Shown: positions 44,175-54,204, counted from the stretch's first letter. The stretch: DNA of 64,000 nt from CAVVFX01 sp963747535 (GCA_963747535.1 CAVVFX010000013.1:62001-126000), one strand, 5' to 3'. Notes: a model not told the origin generated them from the letters alone. Program-made: numbers and translations.

Positions 44175-46871
44175 GTGAGCAAACCATCCGGAACCCCCCG
44201 TCGCGCATTTCTCCAACAGGCCACGCTCGCTGCAGCCGCCGCCCAGACACCATCCGCGTCCAAGTCTAAGCCTGCGCCGTCCGCCGGACATTCTCCTGTA
44301 CAGATCCCCGGCAGCGATCCCGCTTATCCGCGCGTCTTCGAAGGCCGCCATCTCGCCATGATCGCCTTCCCCCTCGGCGGCGTCGCGGCAGGCAGCCTGA
44401 GCCTCGGCGGACGCGGCCAGCTACGCGACTGGGAAATCTTCAATCGCCCCAACAAGGGCTTCCGCCCCTCCTATTCGTTCCCCTCCATCTGGGCGCAAAC
44501 CGGCAACGCCAAGCCTGTCGTGCGTGTCCTCGAGTCGCGCATTCTCCCGCCCTACGAAGGCGCTAACGGACTCGGCGCGGACAACGCTCCCGGCCTCTCC
44601 CGTCTCGCCGCCGCGCGCTTCACCGGAGAGTTCCCTCTGGCGCACTTGGATTTCGAGGATGAGGAACTGCCGGTCCGCGTCTCCCTGGACGCGTTCTCTC
44701 CCTTCATTCCGCTCGACGCCGATGATTCGGGCTTGCCGGTCGCCATCCTCCGGTATCACGTCACCAATCCCAATCGCGCCCCGGCCAAGGTGTCCATCGC
44801 GTTCTCCATCGACAATCCCATCAAGGACCCCGCCCAACCCCGTAACGTCGATACACGAGTCAACGAACGCCGTGAAGGCGGCGGCTTATCCGGCATCATC
44901 ATGAGCAACCCCAAAATCGCCGCTGAACATCCCATGAGCGGCGAGTTCGCCCTGTGCTTCGCCGATCCCGAAACAGCGCAGATCAGCATGTGGCGCGGCT
45001 GGCCGCAGAGTCGCTGGTGGAATGCGCCTTTGGCATTTTGGGACGACTTCTCCGACGACGGACAGCTCGGCCCCGAGAGCACGCCGCGCAATGGAGTCGC
45101 GTCGCTCTGTGCCCAGCGCACCATACCCGCCATGGATTCCGCGGACTACACTTTCGTCCTCGCGTGGCGTTTCCCCAATCGCACCCCGGATTGGTGTGGC
45201 TGGCACGCGCCCAAAGGCGATGAGAACACCGTGATCGGCAATCATTACGCGGAGCGTTTCAAAACAGCTTGGGACGCTGCGGAGTACGCGTCGACTCATC
45301 TGGAGCACCTTGAGTCGGAAACCCGTCTCTTCGCCGACACGCTGCGCCAGAGCACCTTGCCCGGCGTCATCAAGGAGGCGGCCAGCGCCAATCTTTCCAC
45401 GCTCCGCACCACCACCTCTTTCCGTACGGCCGACGGCGAGTTCCACGGCTTCGAGGGTTCCAACGACAATCGCGGCTGTTGTCATGGCAACTGCACGCAC
45501 GTCTGGAACTACGAGACCTCAACCGCGTTCCTCTTCCCGTCCTTCGCTCATTCCTTGCGGAAAGCGGCTTTCGGCTACTCCATGGACGACGCCGGCGCCA
45601 TGCATTTCCGCCAGTCGCTGCCCGATGGCAAGGACCGCTCCGGCTTCGCTGCAGCCGATGGACAGATGGGCCAGATCATGCACGCCTACCTCGATTGGAC
45701 GCTGTCCGGCGATGACGCCCAAATGCGCGAGTTGTGGCCGCGCGTGAAGAAGGGTCTGGAATTTGCGTGGGTCACTGGTGGCTGGGATGCCAACCGCGAT
45801 GGCGTTCTCGAAGGCGTCCAGCACAACACCTACGATGTGGAATTTTACGGGCCGAACCCGTTGTGCGGCATTTATTATCTGGGAGCCCTACGCGCCGCGG
45901 AGGAGATGGCGCGCGTCGTAGGCGATTCGGCATCGGCTGCGGAATATCGCCGCCTCTACGATAACGGCAGCAAGTGGATCGACGCCAATCTCTTCAACGG
46001 TGAATATTACATCCAGAAGATCCGCGGGTTCAAGAAAGACGAGATCGCGCCGTCTCTGCGCAGCACTATGGGTTCGGACGACACCGAAAATCCGCAGTAC
46101 CAGGTCGGCGAGGGCTGCCTGGTGGATCAGTTGTTAGGGCAATATCTCGCCGATGTCTCTGGTCTCGGACCCCTGGTCGACCGCGATCATATCCAGAAGG
46201 CGCTCGCCTCACTCTACCGCTATAACTACAAGCGCAGTCTCGCCGATCACGACACCGTCCAGCGGACCTTTGCACTCAATGACGAGTCTGCCATTGTGGT
46301 TTGCGATTACGGTAAGGCGCAACGTCCCAAAATCCCGTTCCCTTATTTTGCCGAGTTGTTTACCGGCAGTGAATACATCGCCGCGGTGCTGATGCTGTAT
46401 CACGGCATGGCCAGGGAAGGCGTCGAGTGCATCGGCAATATCCGCGCACGCTACGATGGCGAGAAGCGTAATCCGTGGGACGAAGCCGAATGCGGACATC
46501 ATTACGCGCGCGCCATGGCTGCGTGGTCCGGAGTCGTCGCGATGAGCGGCTTCCACTACGATGGACACACGGCCGCGGTGGAAGCCATCCCTCGCATGAA
46601 TGTTCCCAACTTCCGCTGCTTCTGGTCGACCGGGACCGGCTGGGGCGCCTTCTCTGTCGCGGGATCGACGCTGCGTATCCAGGTGCTGAAGGGCCAACTT
46701 TCGTGCCGCACCGCCGCGTTTCGAGGCGCCGGCGTCCGGAGTACGGTAACTCTGGGCAGCCAGGCGGTCCCGCACCAGCTCTCCGTTCGGAATGGTATCG
46801 CGCGAATCGAATTTGAGCGGCCGGTCACAGTCGCTCCAGGCGCGGAACTACGGCTCGAGGTGCGCGCATGA
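44175..46871 (+). CDS. GH116 glucosylceramidase-like glycoside hydrolase, exported
   Basis: 898 residues from a GTG at 44175. N-terminal Tat-type signal with Arg-Arg at 9-10 (TPRRAFLQQATLAAAAA). GBA2-type N-domain: FEGRHLAMIAFPLGGVAAGSLSLGGRG. The catalytic domain shows QHNTYDVEFYGPNPLCG, which carries the expected nucleophile Glu, and GEGCLVDQLLGQYLADV, which carries the expected acid/base Asp of GH116. Family activities are beta-glucosidase, beta-xylosidase and glucosylceramidase. The last four bases overlap the CobW-like gene. Confidence 0.9.
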   Translation: MSKPSGTPRRAFLQQATLAAAAAQTPSASKSKPAPSAGHSPVQIPGSDPAYPRVFEGRHLAMIAFPLGGVAAGSLSLGGRGQLRDWEIFNRPNKGFRPSYSFPSIWAQTGNAKPVVRVLESRILPPYEGANGLGADNAPGLSRLAAARFTGEFPLAHLDFEDEELPVRVSLDAFSPFIPLDADDSGLPVAILRYHVTNPNRAPAKVSIAFSIDNPIKDPAQPRNVDTRVNERREGGGLSGIIMSNPKIAAEHPMSGEFALCFADPETAQISMWRGWPQSRWWNAPLAFWDDFSDDGQLGPESTPRNGVASLCAQRTIPAMDSADYTFVLAWRFPNRTPDWCGWHAPKGDENTVIGNHYAERFKTAWDAAEYASTHLEHLESETRLFADTLRQSTLPGVIKEAASANLSTLRTTTSFRTADGEFHGFEGSNDNRGCCHGNCTHVWNYETSTAFLFPSFAHSLRKAAFGYSMDDAGAMHFRQSLPDGKDRSGFAAADGQMGQIMHAYLDWTLSGDDAQMRELWPRVKKGLEFAWVTGGWDANRDGVLEGVQHNTYDVEFYGPNPLCGIYYLGALRAAEEMARVVGDSASAAEYRRLYDNGSKWIDANLFNGEYYIQKIRGFKKDEIAPSLRSTMGSDDTENPQYQVGEGCLVDQLLGQYLADVSGLGPLVDRDHIQKALASLYRYNYKRSLADHDTVQRTFALNDESAIVVCDYGKAQRPKIPFPYFAELFTGSEYIAAVLMLYHGMAREGVECIGNIRARYDGEKRNPWDEAECGHHYARAMAAWSGVVAMSGFHYDGHTAAVEAIPRMNVPNFRCFWSTGTGWGAFSVAGSTLRIQVLKGQLSCRTAAFRGAGVRSTVTLGSQAVPHQLSVRNGIARIEFERPVTVAPGAELRLEVRA

Positions 46872-47902
46872 CGGATCGGCCCTGGCTCGCCGTGGTCGGC
46901 GGCTTTCTCGGCGCTGGTAAAACCACGCTGATCCTGGCCGCAGCCCGCGAGCTCGCGCGGCGTGGCCTCAAGTCGGCCGTCATTCTCAACGATCAGGGAG
47001 ATTCGCTGGTCGATACGCAGTTCGCCCGCCAGAACGGCCTCGATGCCGCCGAAGTCACGGGCGGGTGCTTCTGTTGCCGCTTCCCGGACCTCATGGATTC
47101 GGCCAGCGCGCTACGCGTCCACTCTCCCAATGTGATCTTTGCCGAACCGGTCGGAAGTTGCACTGATATTTCGAACACGGTTCTTCGTCCACTGCGCGAA
47201 ATCTACTCCCGGGAATATCGACTGACTCCCTTCACGGTCTGTGTCGACCCCGCCCGCGCGCGCGAAATCGCCAGCCCTGGCTGCAATCCTCACTTCGCCT
47301 TTCTCTTCCGCAACCAGCTCAACGAAGCCGACCTGGTGTGCTACACCAAGTCCGATCTCTATCGCGATTTGCAGTCGTCCGATCACGCCCGCTACGTCAG
47401 CGCCGTGACAGGCCAGGGCGTCGCCGCCTGGCTCGACGAGATTCTCTCCGGAGAGCTTGCAGCCGGCAGCCGGACGCTCGATATCGACTACGGCGAATAC
47501 GCCCGGGCCGAAGCGGCGTTAGCGTGGATGAACCTGAGCGCCCTGATCGAATGTCGCCCTCTGATGACTCCCGCCATGCTGCTCGGGCCGCTGCTGGAAC
47601 ATATTGCGGCCGGCGTCAGGATTGTACACCTGAAAGCTACCGATCAGTGCGACGCGGGCTTTCTCAAGGCATCCATGTGCGGTAACGGAGAGGAACCGCA
47701 AATCGAGGGTGCGCTGGACGCCTCGCCGGCACGCCACCACGAGATCCTCATCAACCTGCGAGCCGCGGGCGACCCCGCGCACGTTCGCACCGTGGTCGAA
47801 GAATCGATGGCCGATCTGCGAGGCAAAATCCTCTTCCAACAAATCTCCTGCTTCACCCCGGCCCCTCCGGTAAGGCCCACGCAACAGAGCCTTCAGAGGT
47901 AG
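46868..47902 (+). CDS. CobW/G3E-family metal-chaperone GTPase
   Basis: 344 residues; the ATG at 46868 overlaps the GH116 stop (ATGA). Walker A GFLGAGKTT at 12-20, metal-binding CFCC at 67-70 (GGCFCC), switch-like EPVGSCTD, and TKSD as the guanine-recognition motif. The family delivers Zn, Co, Ni or Fe to target enzymes in a GTP-dependent way. The C-terminal domain contains HLKATDQCDAGFLKASM. Which metalloprotein it serves is not obvious, since the coupled gene is a secreted glycosidase. A terminator follows. Confidence 0.85.
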   Translation: MTDRPWLAVVGGFLGAGKTTLILAAARELARRGLKSAVILNDQGDSLVDTQFARQNGLDAAEVTGGCFCCRFPDLMDSASALRVHSPNVIFAEPVGSCTDISNTVLRPLREIYSREYRLTPFTVCVDPARAREIASPGCNPHFAFLFRNQLNEADLVCYTKSDLYRDLQSSDHARYVSAVTGQGVAAWLDEILSGELAAGSRTLDIDYGEYARAEAALAWMNLSALIECRPLMTPAMLLGPLLEHIAAGVRIVHLKATDQCDAGFLKASMCGNGEEPQIEGALDASPARHHEILINLRAAGDPAHVRTVVEESMADLRGKILFQQISCFTPAPPVRPTQQSLQR

Positions 47903-47946
47903 TTGCAAACTCGGCAATGCAAATTTGGGCGGTCAATTTTGGCCGC

Positions 47947-47969
47947 AGCCGCTTTTTAAGCGGCTCTTT
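47947..47969 (+). terminator. Rho-independent terminator after the CobW-like gene
   Basis: Perfect 8-bp stem AGCCGCTT/AAGCGGCT with a TTT loop, then CTTTC; 44 bases past the stop. Confidence 0.65.
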
Positions 47970-48055
47970 CCGCCCGCGAATGAATCCTCGCACTAGGCCA
48001 AAAAAGCCGGCTGCATTCAGGATTCGCTGCCCCACGGTTACCAAGACAGCAGCCA

Positions 48056-49351
48056 TCAAACTAGGTCTGTGGTTTTTTCTGGACGCGCGGCGATAGCCGC
48101 GCTACTCGGCAGCATCAGCGCAATGATCCCCATCGCCGCGGGATGCATCAACCCGGCCACCAGGAACACCGGCGAGTACGAAAACTTCGTGACCACATAA
48201 CCGGTCCCCAGACTCGCCAGCATCCCGACCAGCGAGCCGCCCATCCCGGAAAATCCGCTGACCGTTCCCACCTCGTATCCCGGGAACAGATCCGTGGGCA
48301 GCGTCTGCAGATTCGATACCCAGAACCCGTGACCCAGCGTCAGGAAGCAAGTCGCTGCAATCGCCAGAGCCGCGGTGGGAACGTGCGGCGCGGCGATTGC
48401 CACCGGCAGGCAGAGTGCGCCCACCAGCATTGCCATCTTGCGCGCGCTCAGGATGTCCCAACCGCGCCCGATCAGCCATCCCGACATCCAACCGCCCACC
48501 AGGTAGCCGATGCCGCCGAAGATAAAGGGCACCCACGAGTACCTTCCCACCATGGCCAGATCGAAGTGCCGTTCCTTCTCCAGATACCGCGGCAGCCAGA
48601 AGATCACGAAGTACATCACCGGATCCGTCAATGCCCTCCCGACCGATATCGCAATGCAGGCGGGCGTCCGCACCACGTGGCTCCAGGCGACTTTCTCGGC
48701 CGGTGCAGCCAGGGTCTGATCGGGCGGCAGCACGTCGTCTTTGAACGCCGCATACTCATCGGCGCGCAGGAAGCGGTTCTTGTACGGCGGATCGTAGAGC
48801 ACCAGCCATAGCGCCAGCCAGATGAGTCCAGCCACTCCCACCCCGATGAAGGCCGCGCGCCAGCCGAAATGCGCAGTGAGCCACCAGACTGCAGGCGGCG
48901 CCATTGCCGACCCGATTGAAGATCCCGCGTTGAAGATCCCCACTCCGAGGGCGCGTTGTCTCGCCGAGAACCATTCCGACACTGCTTTCGCCGCGGCCGG
49001 CCAGTTGCCCGGCTCACCGAGTCCCAGCAGAAAGCGGCAGACCCCGAAGGACACTGCATTCCATGCGAACGCGTGCAGCATCGCCGCCGCCGACCACAGG
49101 CCGATAAAGAAAGCAAAGCCCCGTTTGGTGCCCAACCGGTCGACGATGTAGCCCGATCCCGCGTACATAATCGCGTAGGCCAGGAAGAACGCCGCCACCA
49201 CCCACGAGTAGCCGACGTCGTCCATCGCGACCTCCGCGCGGAAGTCCTTCGCGACGATCACGATCGACAGAGCCAGACGATCCGCGTAGTTGACCGCGGT
49301 CGCCAGAAACAGCATGCCGGCGATGATCCATCGCATCCTTGGGATTTTCAT
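48056..49351 (-). CDS. MFS transporter, anion:cation symporter (hexuronate-like)
   Basis: 431 residues, 12 predicted helices. The N-terminus WIIAGMLFLATAVNYADRLALSIV and the loop GYIVDRLGTKRGF are characteristic of the ACS family (ExuT, DgoT, GudP). The conserved LGLGEPGNWPAAAKAVSEWF helix is the signature of hexuronate/glucarate transporters. It should import a sugar acid with protons. Diverges from the nitronate monooxygenase gene at 49511. Sugar-acid transport fits the polysaccharide-degrading genes on either side. Confidence 0.9.
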   Translation of the reverse strand: MKIPRMRWIIAGMLFLATAVNYADRLALSIVIVAKDFRAEVAMDDVGYSWVVAAFFLAYAIMYAGSGYIVDRLGTKRGFAFFIGLWSAAAMLHAFAWNAVSFGVCRFLLGLGEPGNWPAAAKAVSEWFSARQRALGVGIFNAGSSIGSAMAPPAVWWLTAHFGWRAAFIGVGVAGLIWLALWLVLYDPPYKNRFLRADEYAAFKDDVLPPDQTLAAPAEKVAWSHVVRTPACIAISVGRALTDPVMYFVIFWLPRYLEKERHFDLAMVGRYSWVPFIFGGIGYLVGGWMSGWLIGRGWDILSARKMAMLVGALCLPVAIAAPHVPTAALAIAATCFLTLGHGFWVSNLQTLPTDLFPGYEVGTVSGFSGMGGSLVGMLASLGTGYVVTKFSYSPVFLVAGLMHPAAMGIIALMLPSSAAIAARPEKTTDLV

Positions 49352-49401
49352 GAGTCCAGATCAGTGTACCCGAAGTTCCCGCCAGCAACTGCCTTCCGTG
49401 G

Positions 49402-49446
49402 GGCAGACCATCGTTTTTTGTGGTCGGTCCGGCTGCGCAGCAGCCG
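49402..49446. repeat. Family B double-hairpin repeat, copy 3
   Basis: Left hairpin partly degenerate (GCAGACCA...TGGTCGGT), right one intact (CGGCTGC-GCA-GCAGCCG). Lies in the divergent promoter region between the MFS and nitronate monooxygenase genes. Confidence 0.85.
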
Positions 49447-49510
49447 TTTTTCTAGTACCCATACCATTTTGGTAACGCTCCCCGTCGCCATGCTATGTCA
49501 CACTTGAAAT

Positions 49511-50947
49511 GTGAGTCCACCGACCATTATTCAGGGCGGCATGGGCGTAGGTGTTTCCGGTTGGCGGCTGGCGCAGGCGGTATCCCGACTCGGCCAGCTT
49601 GGCGTTGTGTCCGGCACGGCGTTGGATCAGGTCCTCGCGCGGCGATTGCAGGAAGGCGACCCGGGTGGACACCTGCGGCGTGCACTCGATCATTTTCCGT
49701 TCCCAGCCATGGCCGAGCGCATATGGCAAGCCCATTACATCCCCGGCGGGAAAGCCCAGGCCGATCCTTATCGCAAGATGCCGATGCATCGGCAGCGAAA
49801 CCATCGCGTTCTTGAAGAACTCTGTATCGTCGCGAACTTCGTCGAGATCTATCTGGCCCGCGAAGGGCACCATAATCCGGTAGGCATCAACTATCTGGAG
49901 AAAATCCAGATTCCGCATTTACCGCAGATCTATGGCGCCATGCTCGCCGGAGTGGAATACATCCTGATCGGCGCGGGCATTCCGACCAGGATACCCGGTG
50001 TGCTGGATCGCTTTGTGAATCACGAATCGGCCACATACCCTCTGGCGGTCACCGGCGCGCTGGAAGGCGATGACACCGTCGTCAATTTCAATCCGCGCGG
50101 TTTCATGGAGTGCGATCTCCCGCCTTTGAAGCGTCCGCGGTTTCTCGCCATCATCGCTTCCAACACCCTGGCCACCACGCTGCTCCGAAAGTCGAATGGC
50201 AATGTGGATGGTTTCATCATCGAGGGCCCTACTGCCGGCGGACACAATGCTCCGCCACGCGGAAAGATGCAGGTGGACGCGGCCGGTGAACCTGTTTATG
50301 GAGAGCGCGATATCGTCGATCTCGCCAGGATCCGCGAGCTCGGCGTACCGTTTTGGCTGGCTGGCGGCTTCGGAAGTCCGGAAAAGGTGCAGGAAGCTCT
50401 GGCTGCAGGGGCGGCCGGGGTGCAGGTAGGAACGCCCTTCGCATTATGCGCCGAGTCGGATCTGCTCGCCGACTACAAGCGTACCTTGCTCGATCTGGCT
50501 GTCGGTCAGTCTGCCCGCGTAGCTACCGATGCGCTGGCCTCGCCCACCGGCTTCCCTTTCAAGGTGGCGCTCCTCGAAGGCACGCTTTCTGATCCCGAGG
50601 TCTATCGAGCCAGGGCGCGCATCTGTGATCTGGGTTATCTGCGCGAGTCCTATCGTACGGCGAACGGCGCAATCGATTACCGGTGTGCAGGTGAACCCGT
50701 GACGGTCTATGTCTCCAAGGGCGGTAAGGCGGAGAGCGCCGAAGGCCGGAAATGTCTCTGCAATTCGCTTCTCGCCAATATCGGACATCCCCAGATACGC
50801 GCCGGTAAACACGTAGAGAATGGCCTGGTCACCGCCGGTGACGATCTGGTCAATGCCGCTCGTTTCCTGCATCCTGGAAGCACGGAATACTCGGCCTCCG
50901 ACGTGATAGGGGCACTGCTTGCCGCCCCGACTGCAACTCAAGTCTGA
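49511..50947 (+). CDS. Nitronate monooxygenase / PfaD-like flavin enzyme
   Basis: 478 residues from a GTG at 49511. TIM-barrel flavoprotein: IIQGGMGVGVSGWRLAQAV at the start, IIEGPTAGGHNAPPRG (the conserved His-containing loop), FWLAGGFGSPEKVQEALAAGAAGVQVGTPFALC for FMN phosphate binding. Longer than usual for nitronate monooxygenase (~320-380), with an N-terminal insert and a Cys-containing C-terminal ~100 residues, in the manner of PfaD/FabD-associated enoyl reductases. Substrate uncertain. The 3' end overlaps the convergent DUF523 gene by 98 bases. Confidence 0.85.
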   Translation: MSPPTIIQGGMGVGVSGWRLAQAVSRLGQLGVVSGTALDQVLARRLQEGDPGGHLRRALDHFPFPAMAERIWQAHYIPGGKAQADPYRKMPMHRQRNHRVLEELCIVANFVEIYLAREGHHNPVGINYLEKIQIPHLPQIYGAMLAGVEYILIGAGIPTRIPGVLDRFVNHESATYPLAVTGALEGDDTVVNFNPRGFMECDLPPLKRPRFLAIIASNTLATTLLRKSNGNVDGFIIEGPTAGGHNAPPRGKMQVDAAGEPVYGERDIVDLARIRELGVPFWLAGGFGSPEKVQEALAAGAAGVQVGTPFALCAESDLLADYKRTLLDLAVGQSARVATDALASPTGFPFKVALLEGTLSDPEVYRARARICDLGYLRESYRTANGAIDYRCAGEPVTVYVSKGGKAESAEGRKCLCNSLLANIGHPQIRAGKHVENGLVTAGDDLVNAARFLHPGSTEYSASDVIGALLAAPTATQV

Positions 50948-51455
50948 GCCGCGGCACAGAACCTCTCTCTAATTCCCGAAGCCGCTCCTCGGCCAGCGGA
51001 ATCTGGTCCTCATTGAATACCGCGATTCCATTGCGTTGCAGAAGCGCAGCCGTCACGCCTGACTCGCCCCGCTTTCTGACGCCGCAGAACCGTCCATTGT
51101 GAATATAGGTCCGGCCGCACGACGGGCTGCCATCTTTCAACACGGCCACCCGCACGCCCTCGGCTTTCGCCAATTGCAAAGCCTTCAGCGCGCCCTCGAC
51201 GAACGGACGCGTGACGTCACTGTCCTCGATGTCCAGCACCACCGCGAAGCCATCCAGCACCGCGAAGCCATTTGCGCCGATAATCTCGGCAGCGGATCGA
51301 GGCACGGCAAGCCCTCCGCTCAACTCGGGACAAAAGGATATCACCTGTCCCTCCGTAATCCACTTGTCGACGATCTCGCTTTCAATTTTGGCATCGCCGC
51401 CGTGATGCCGGACTCGATCGCCCAGGAGACACGCGCTAATCAGGATTTTTTCCAT
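50850..51455 (-). CDS. DUF523 family protein, C-terminally extended
   Basis: 201 residues from the ATG at 51455. KILISACLLGDRVRHHGGDA, CPELSGGLAVPRSAAEI and VLKDGSPSCGRTYIHNG are the DUF523 hallmarks (conserved Cys of ACLLG and SPSCG). Typical members have 140-170 residues; the extra Arg-rich C-terminus here is encoded over the end of the convergent nitronate monooxygenase gene and is probably dispensable. A short in-frame duplication (GFAVLDGFAVVLD) lies mid-protein. Function of the family is unknown. Confidence 0.87.
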   Translation of the reverse strand: MEKILISACLLGDRVRHHGGDAKIESEIVDKWITEGQVISFCPELSGGLAVPRSAAEIIGANGFAVLDGFAVVLDIEDSDVTRPFVEGALKALQLAKAEGVRVAVLKDGSPSCGRTYIHNGRFCGVRKRGESGVTAALLQRNGIAVFNEDQIPLAEERLRELERGSVPRLRLELQSGRQAVPLSRRRPSIPCFQDAGNERH

Positions 51456-51851
51456 TTAAAAGATAAGCATCAAAAATACCGCTTTCTCTTAATCCAGTTT
51501 GTACACCGGTGGAGTGCTTGTCCAGCGGGTACCAGTACACCGTACTCTTTCAGGTAACGGCTGTCATTCGCAATTTTCTGTCGTTTATTTTCAGTAATAT
51601 TAGTTAAATAAACCGATAATAGTTCATGAAATATGCTTGATATAACAGAATAATGAGATAAAAATGTTATGTCATTAGTACTAGTGATGTCTCACATCGG
51701 CAGCTCGCGGTCGCCCATCGGACCGCACCCGCGTTGCGATAGGTGCTGCAAGAAGTTCCCAGATAGACGCCCATAGTTTCCTGTCTTCATCCGCGTTCAT
51801 CTGCGTTCATCCCTGCTAATCTATTTTTGTTGCGACTTCAAGCGGTCTCTA
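51456..51851. other. AT-rich intergenic island
   Basis: No gene. About 51560-51700 is strikingly AT-rich compared with the whole window (TTAGTTAAATAAACCGATAA and similar). It ends near a TTCATCCGCG/TTCATCTGCG tandem related in style to the 37-bp repeats. Confidence 0.6.
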
Positions 51852-54107
51852 TCAGGGCTTGAATGGAGTATCGGCGCGGCGCCTCTTCTGCGTATCCGGC
51901 TCTGTGCCGGGAGCCCAAAGCCGTGCGATCGCGATATCCTGCTCCACCTTGGTGGTGAGGCCCGGAATGTCCACCCACCCGACCCGGTTATAAAGTTTCG
52001 GCTGCTCATACTGGATCGTGTAAGCCGTCGCGTAGCGCTTCCAATGATCCAATGCGGCCTGCAAATGCCGGATCGCCGATTCCCGATCCTCCGGCTTCCC
52101 GGAGTGATCGAAAAGCGCCAGGTCGGCAGCGCCGCGAATTTTTTCGGCATAGTAGTTGCCCAGGTCGGCCATAGCCTCCATATCGCCCAGAGTGAGGGTG
52201 AGTTCCTTACTGCCCCCATGTTGCGATGATCGTAGCTCGGCAACCATGCGGAGGGTCTTGGAACCATGAGTGGCAAGTAAGTCGGCAATCTGCAGTGGTG
52301 TGACGCCATCCATCGCCTGACCGGCGAGTTGACGCTTCCTCCACTCGCTAATATTCAGCACTCCGCTCCCCGGCATGGTCTCGCCTTCGATGAAATGCCG
52401 GACCGTGTAGAATCCCTGCGCCCCGCGCGGATGGCTCAGACAAGCTTCCGGAAACCATCGGACGTCGATATCGCCCCAGAAGAAACGCGTGATCTCCGGA
52501 AAGACCTTCGACGCCTCGGCCCAGGCGTCAAACATCTTGCCGGCCGGGACCTCCGGAAAGCGATACGCGATGGTCTTCTGAAAAAGGCTGTCCGGCAGAT
52601 CCGGATCGTAACTCAGCCGGCCCCAAAGCATGAAAGAATACCAGCGCTTGCTGATTACCAGTTCACGCGGCATCTCCGGATCCTTGCCCAGAAAATCGCG
52701 GCCCCATACAAAGCCATCCGGGCCCATGTAAAATCCCGCGACCTTGTTCGGCCCCGGCATGTTGCGGATAAATTCGCGCGCAAACTGCGAATTACCCCAG
52801 CGGAAGCTGTAGATATCGTCGTCCCGTACGGTCAACCACGTCCGGTGATCGGCCGTAATATGCGGCAGCGCATCATTGATAAACGGAGGATTCGGGATCG
52901 AGTACATATGGGCAATCGAGTATTTGAAGCTAAGTTCGAAGGTGTCGTGATAATCCTTGAATGCCTCCATGATTTCGGATTGTCCGGTCTGATGATAGCG
53001 ATGAATGAGCCGGAACTTGCGTTCGGGTTGAAGCTTTTTCGCGTCCAGAATGCCCTGGCCATAAGTCTTCCAAAGCCAGTTCTCTTTGGAATCGTCGCCT
53101 TTCAGTTCCTCCATATGTTCGCCGGCGGTAATCCCGATGCCGTCGAGGAGAGGATAAGTCAGCACAGTTTCACGAACCGAAGCTCGCAGGTAGTCGATGG
53201 TCTTCTGATTGGTCTGCTGCGAAGTGATGCCGTACTTGCCCTCTGCCCCCCACATGAAGATATTCCACGTAAACCAGTACACCTCGATGCCGCGGTTGTG
53301 GGCGTATTCCATCACGTTGCGCCAGAATCCGATCTTCTCGTCGATCGTCATCTTTCTGACCGTCTCGACCTTAGTCAGCAACACCGGGCGGAACATATCG
53401 CTGCCCGACGTCGAGTAAGTGTCATCCAGCGGGATCAGCGTGCGTTGGACGTCATTGAGCGCGACATCCGGGTATTCAGGCACTTTCACAATCGAAGGAA
53501 ATGGGTGCAGGTTCCACAGCGTCAGAACGTTGAAGCGATGCCGCGCCATGTTATCCAGAAAGTCACGCCAGAAGTCGAAGCTCCACATTTCGCCGATATT
53601 CTTTTGCGCGGAGTCGCTGTTATCGGAGTAACTCGGCGTGCGCACATCCAGCGGAATATTGAACTTGATCCCGCGCCGCTCGATGTGTGGGGAATGATCG
53701 CCGTCCACCAGATCCGCGAAGGCTCCCAGTCGCACCGCTTCCGCTATATCCAGCCCTCCGTACATAGCCCCGGTCGCGTCGGCGCCCAGCACGGCCACGG
53801 TCGTTGCGTGTTTCCGGATCGCATAACTCTGCACCGTATCGCTCTTGAGCGGAGAGAAGCCGACTAGTCCCGCGATGCGTGTCGATTGAGTCCGATCCGC
53901 TGCAATAACGATGCGCAACCCGTCGCCGCTCGCCATCGCCTCAGTCAGGTTGCGCTCCACCAACGTCTCCCCACGAGACGCGTAAGCCTTGTGAATCTCC
54001 GCGGCGGCAAATGTAACCGAGGGGACACCGTGATCATAGAAAAGATATACGGGAGAAGCAGCGGCGGCCAGACCGCAACAGAACAGGCAGAAAACTATGG
54101 TTTTCAT
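51852..54107 (-). CDS. Exported glycoside hydrolase-like protein (GH20/GH67-type N-domain)
   Basis: About 751 residues from the ATG at 54107; a GTG four codons upstream is an alternative. Signal peptide MKTIVFCLFCCGLAAAA. Residues ~20-130 form the zincin-like beta domain that precedes GH20, GH67 and GH84 barrels (GADATGAMYGGLDIAEAV). A TIM-barrel-like part follows: RRGIKFNIPLDVRTPSYSD, DNMARHRFNVLTLWNLHPF and RGIEVYWFTWNIFMW. Candidate acid residues lie in GIGITAGEHMEE. It should act on a uronic-acid or amino-sugar polymer in the periplasm. The exact family is unresolved. Confidence 0.78.
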   Translation of the reverse strand: MKTIVFCLFCCGLAAAASPVYLFYDHGVPSVTFAAAEIHKAYASRGETLVERNLTEAMASGDGLRIVIAADRTQSTRIAGLVGFSPLKSDTVQSYAIRKHATTVAVLGADATGAMYGGLDIAEAVRLGAFADLVDGDHSPHIERRGIKFNIPLDVRTPSYSDNSDSAQKNIGEMWSFDFWRDFLDNMARHRFNVLTLWNLHPFPSIVKVPEYPDVALNDVQRTLIPLDDTYSTSGSDMFRPVLLTKVETVRKMTIDEKIGFWRNVMEYAHNRGIEVYWFTWNIFMWGAEGKYGITSQQTNQKTIDYLRASVRETVLTYPLLDGIGITAGEHMEELKGDDSKENWLWKTYGQGILDAKKLQPERKFRLIHRYHQTGQSEIMEAFKDYHDTFELSFKYSIAHMYSIPNPPFINDALPHITADHRTWLTVRDDDIYSFRWGNSQFAREFIRNMPGPNKVAGFYMGPDGFVWGRDFLGKDPEMPRELVISKRWYSFMLWGRLSYDPDLPDSLFQKTIAYRFPEVPAGKMFDAWAEASKVFPEITRFFWGDIDVRWFPEACLSHPRGAQGFYTVRHFIEGETMPGSGVLNISEWRKRQLAGQAMDGVTPLQIADLLATHGSKTLRMVAELRSSQHGGSKELTLTLGDMEAMADLGNYYAEKIRGAADLALFDHSGKPEDRESAIRHLQAALDHWKRYATAYTIQYEQPKLYNRVGWVDIPGLTTKVEQDIAIARLWAPGTEPDTQKRRRADTPFKP

Positions 54108-54204
54108 CGCAGGATTCACTCTATCAGGCTTGGACCCGCGACGGCAGCCGCCTTCTCGCCGGGCATGCGGAAACGCGGCCGTCGTCGCATTTCCTTACGC
54201 CTCG

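Noticed and set aside
52329..53867. 512-residue plus-strand ORF
   Set aside because: Antisense to the exported glycosidase; composition is that of a complementary strand (Arg/His/Pro-rich).
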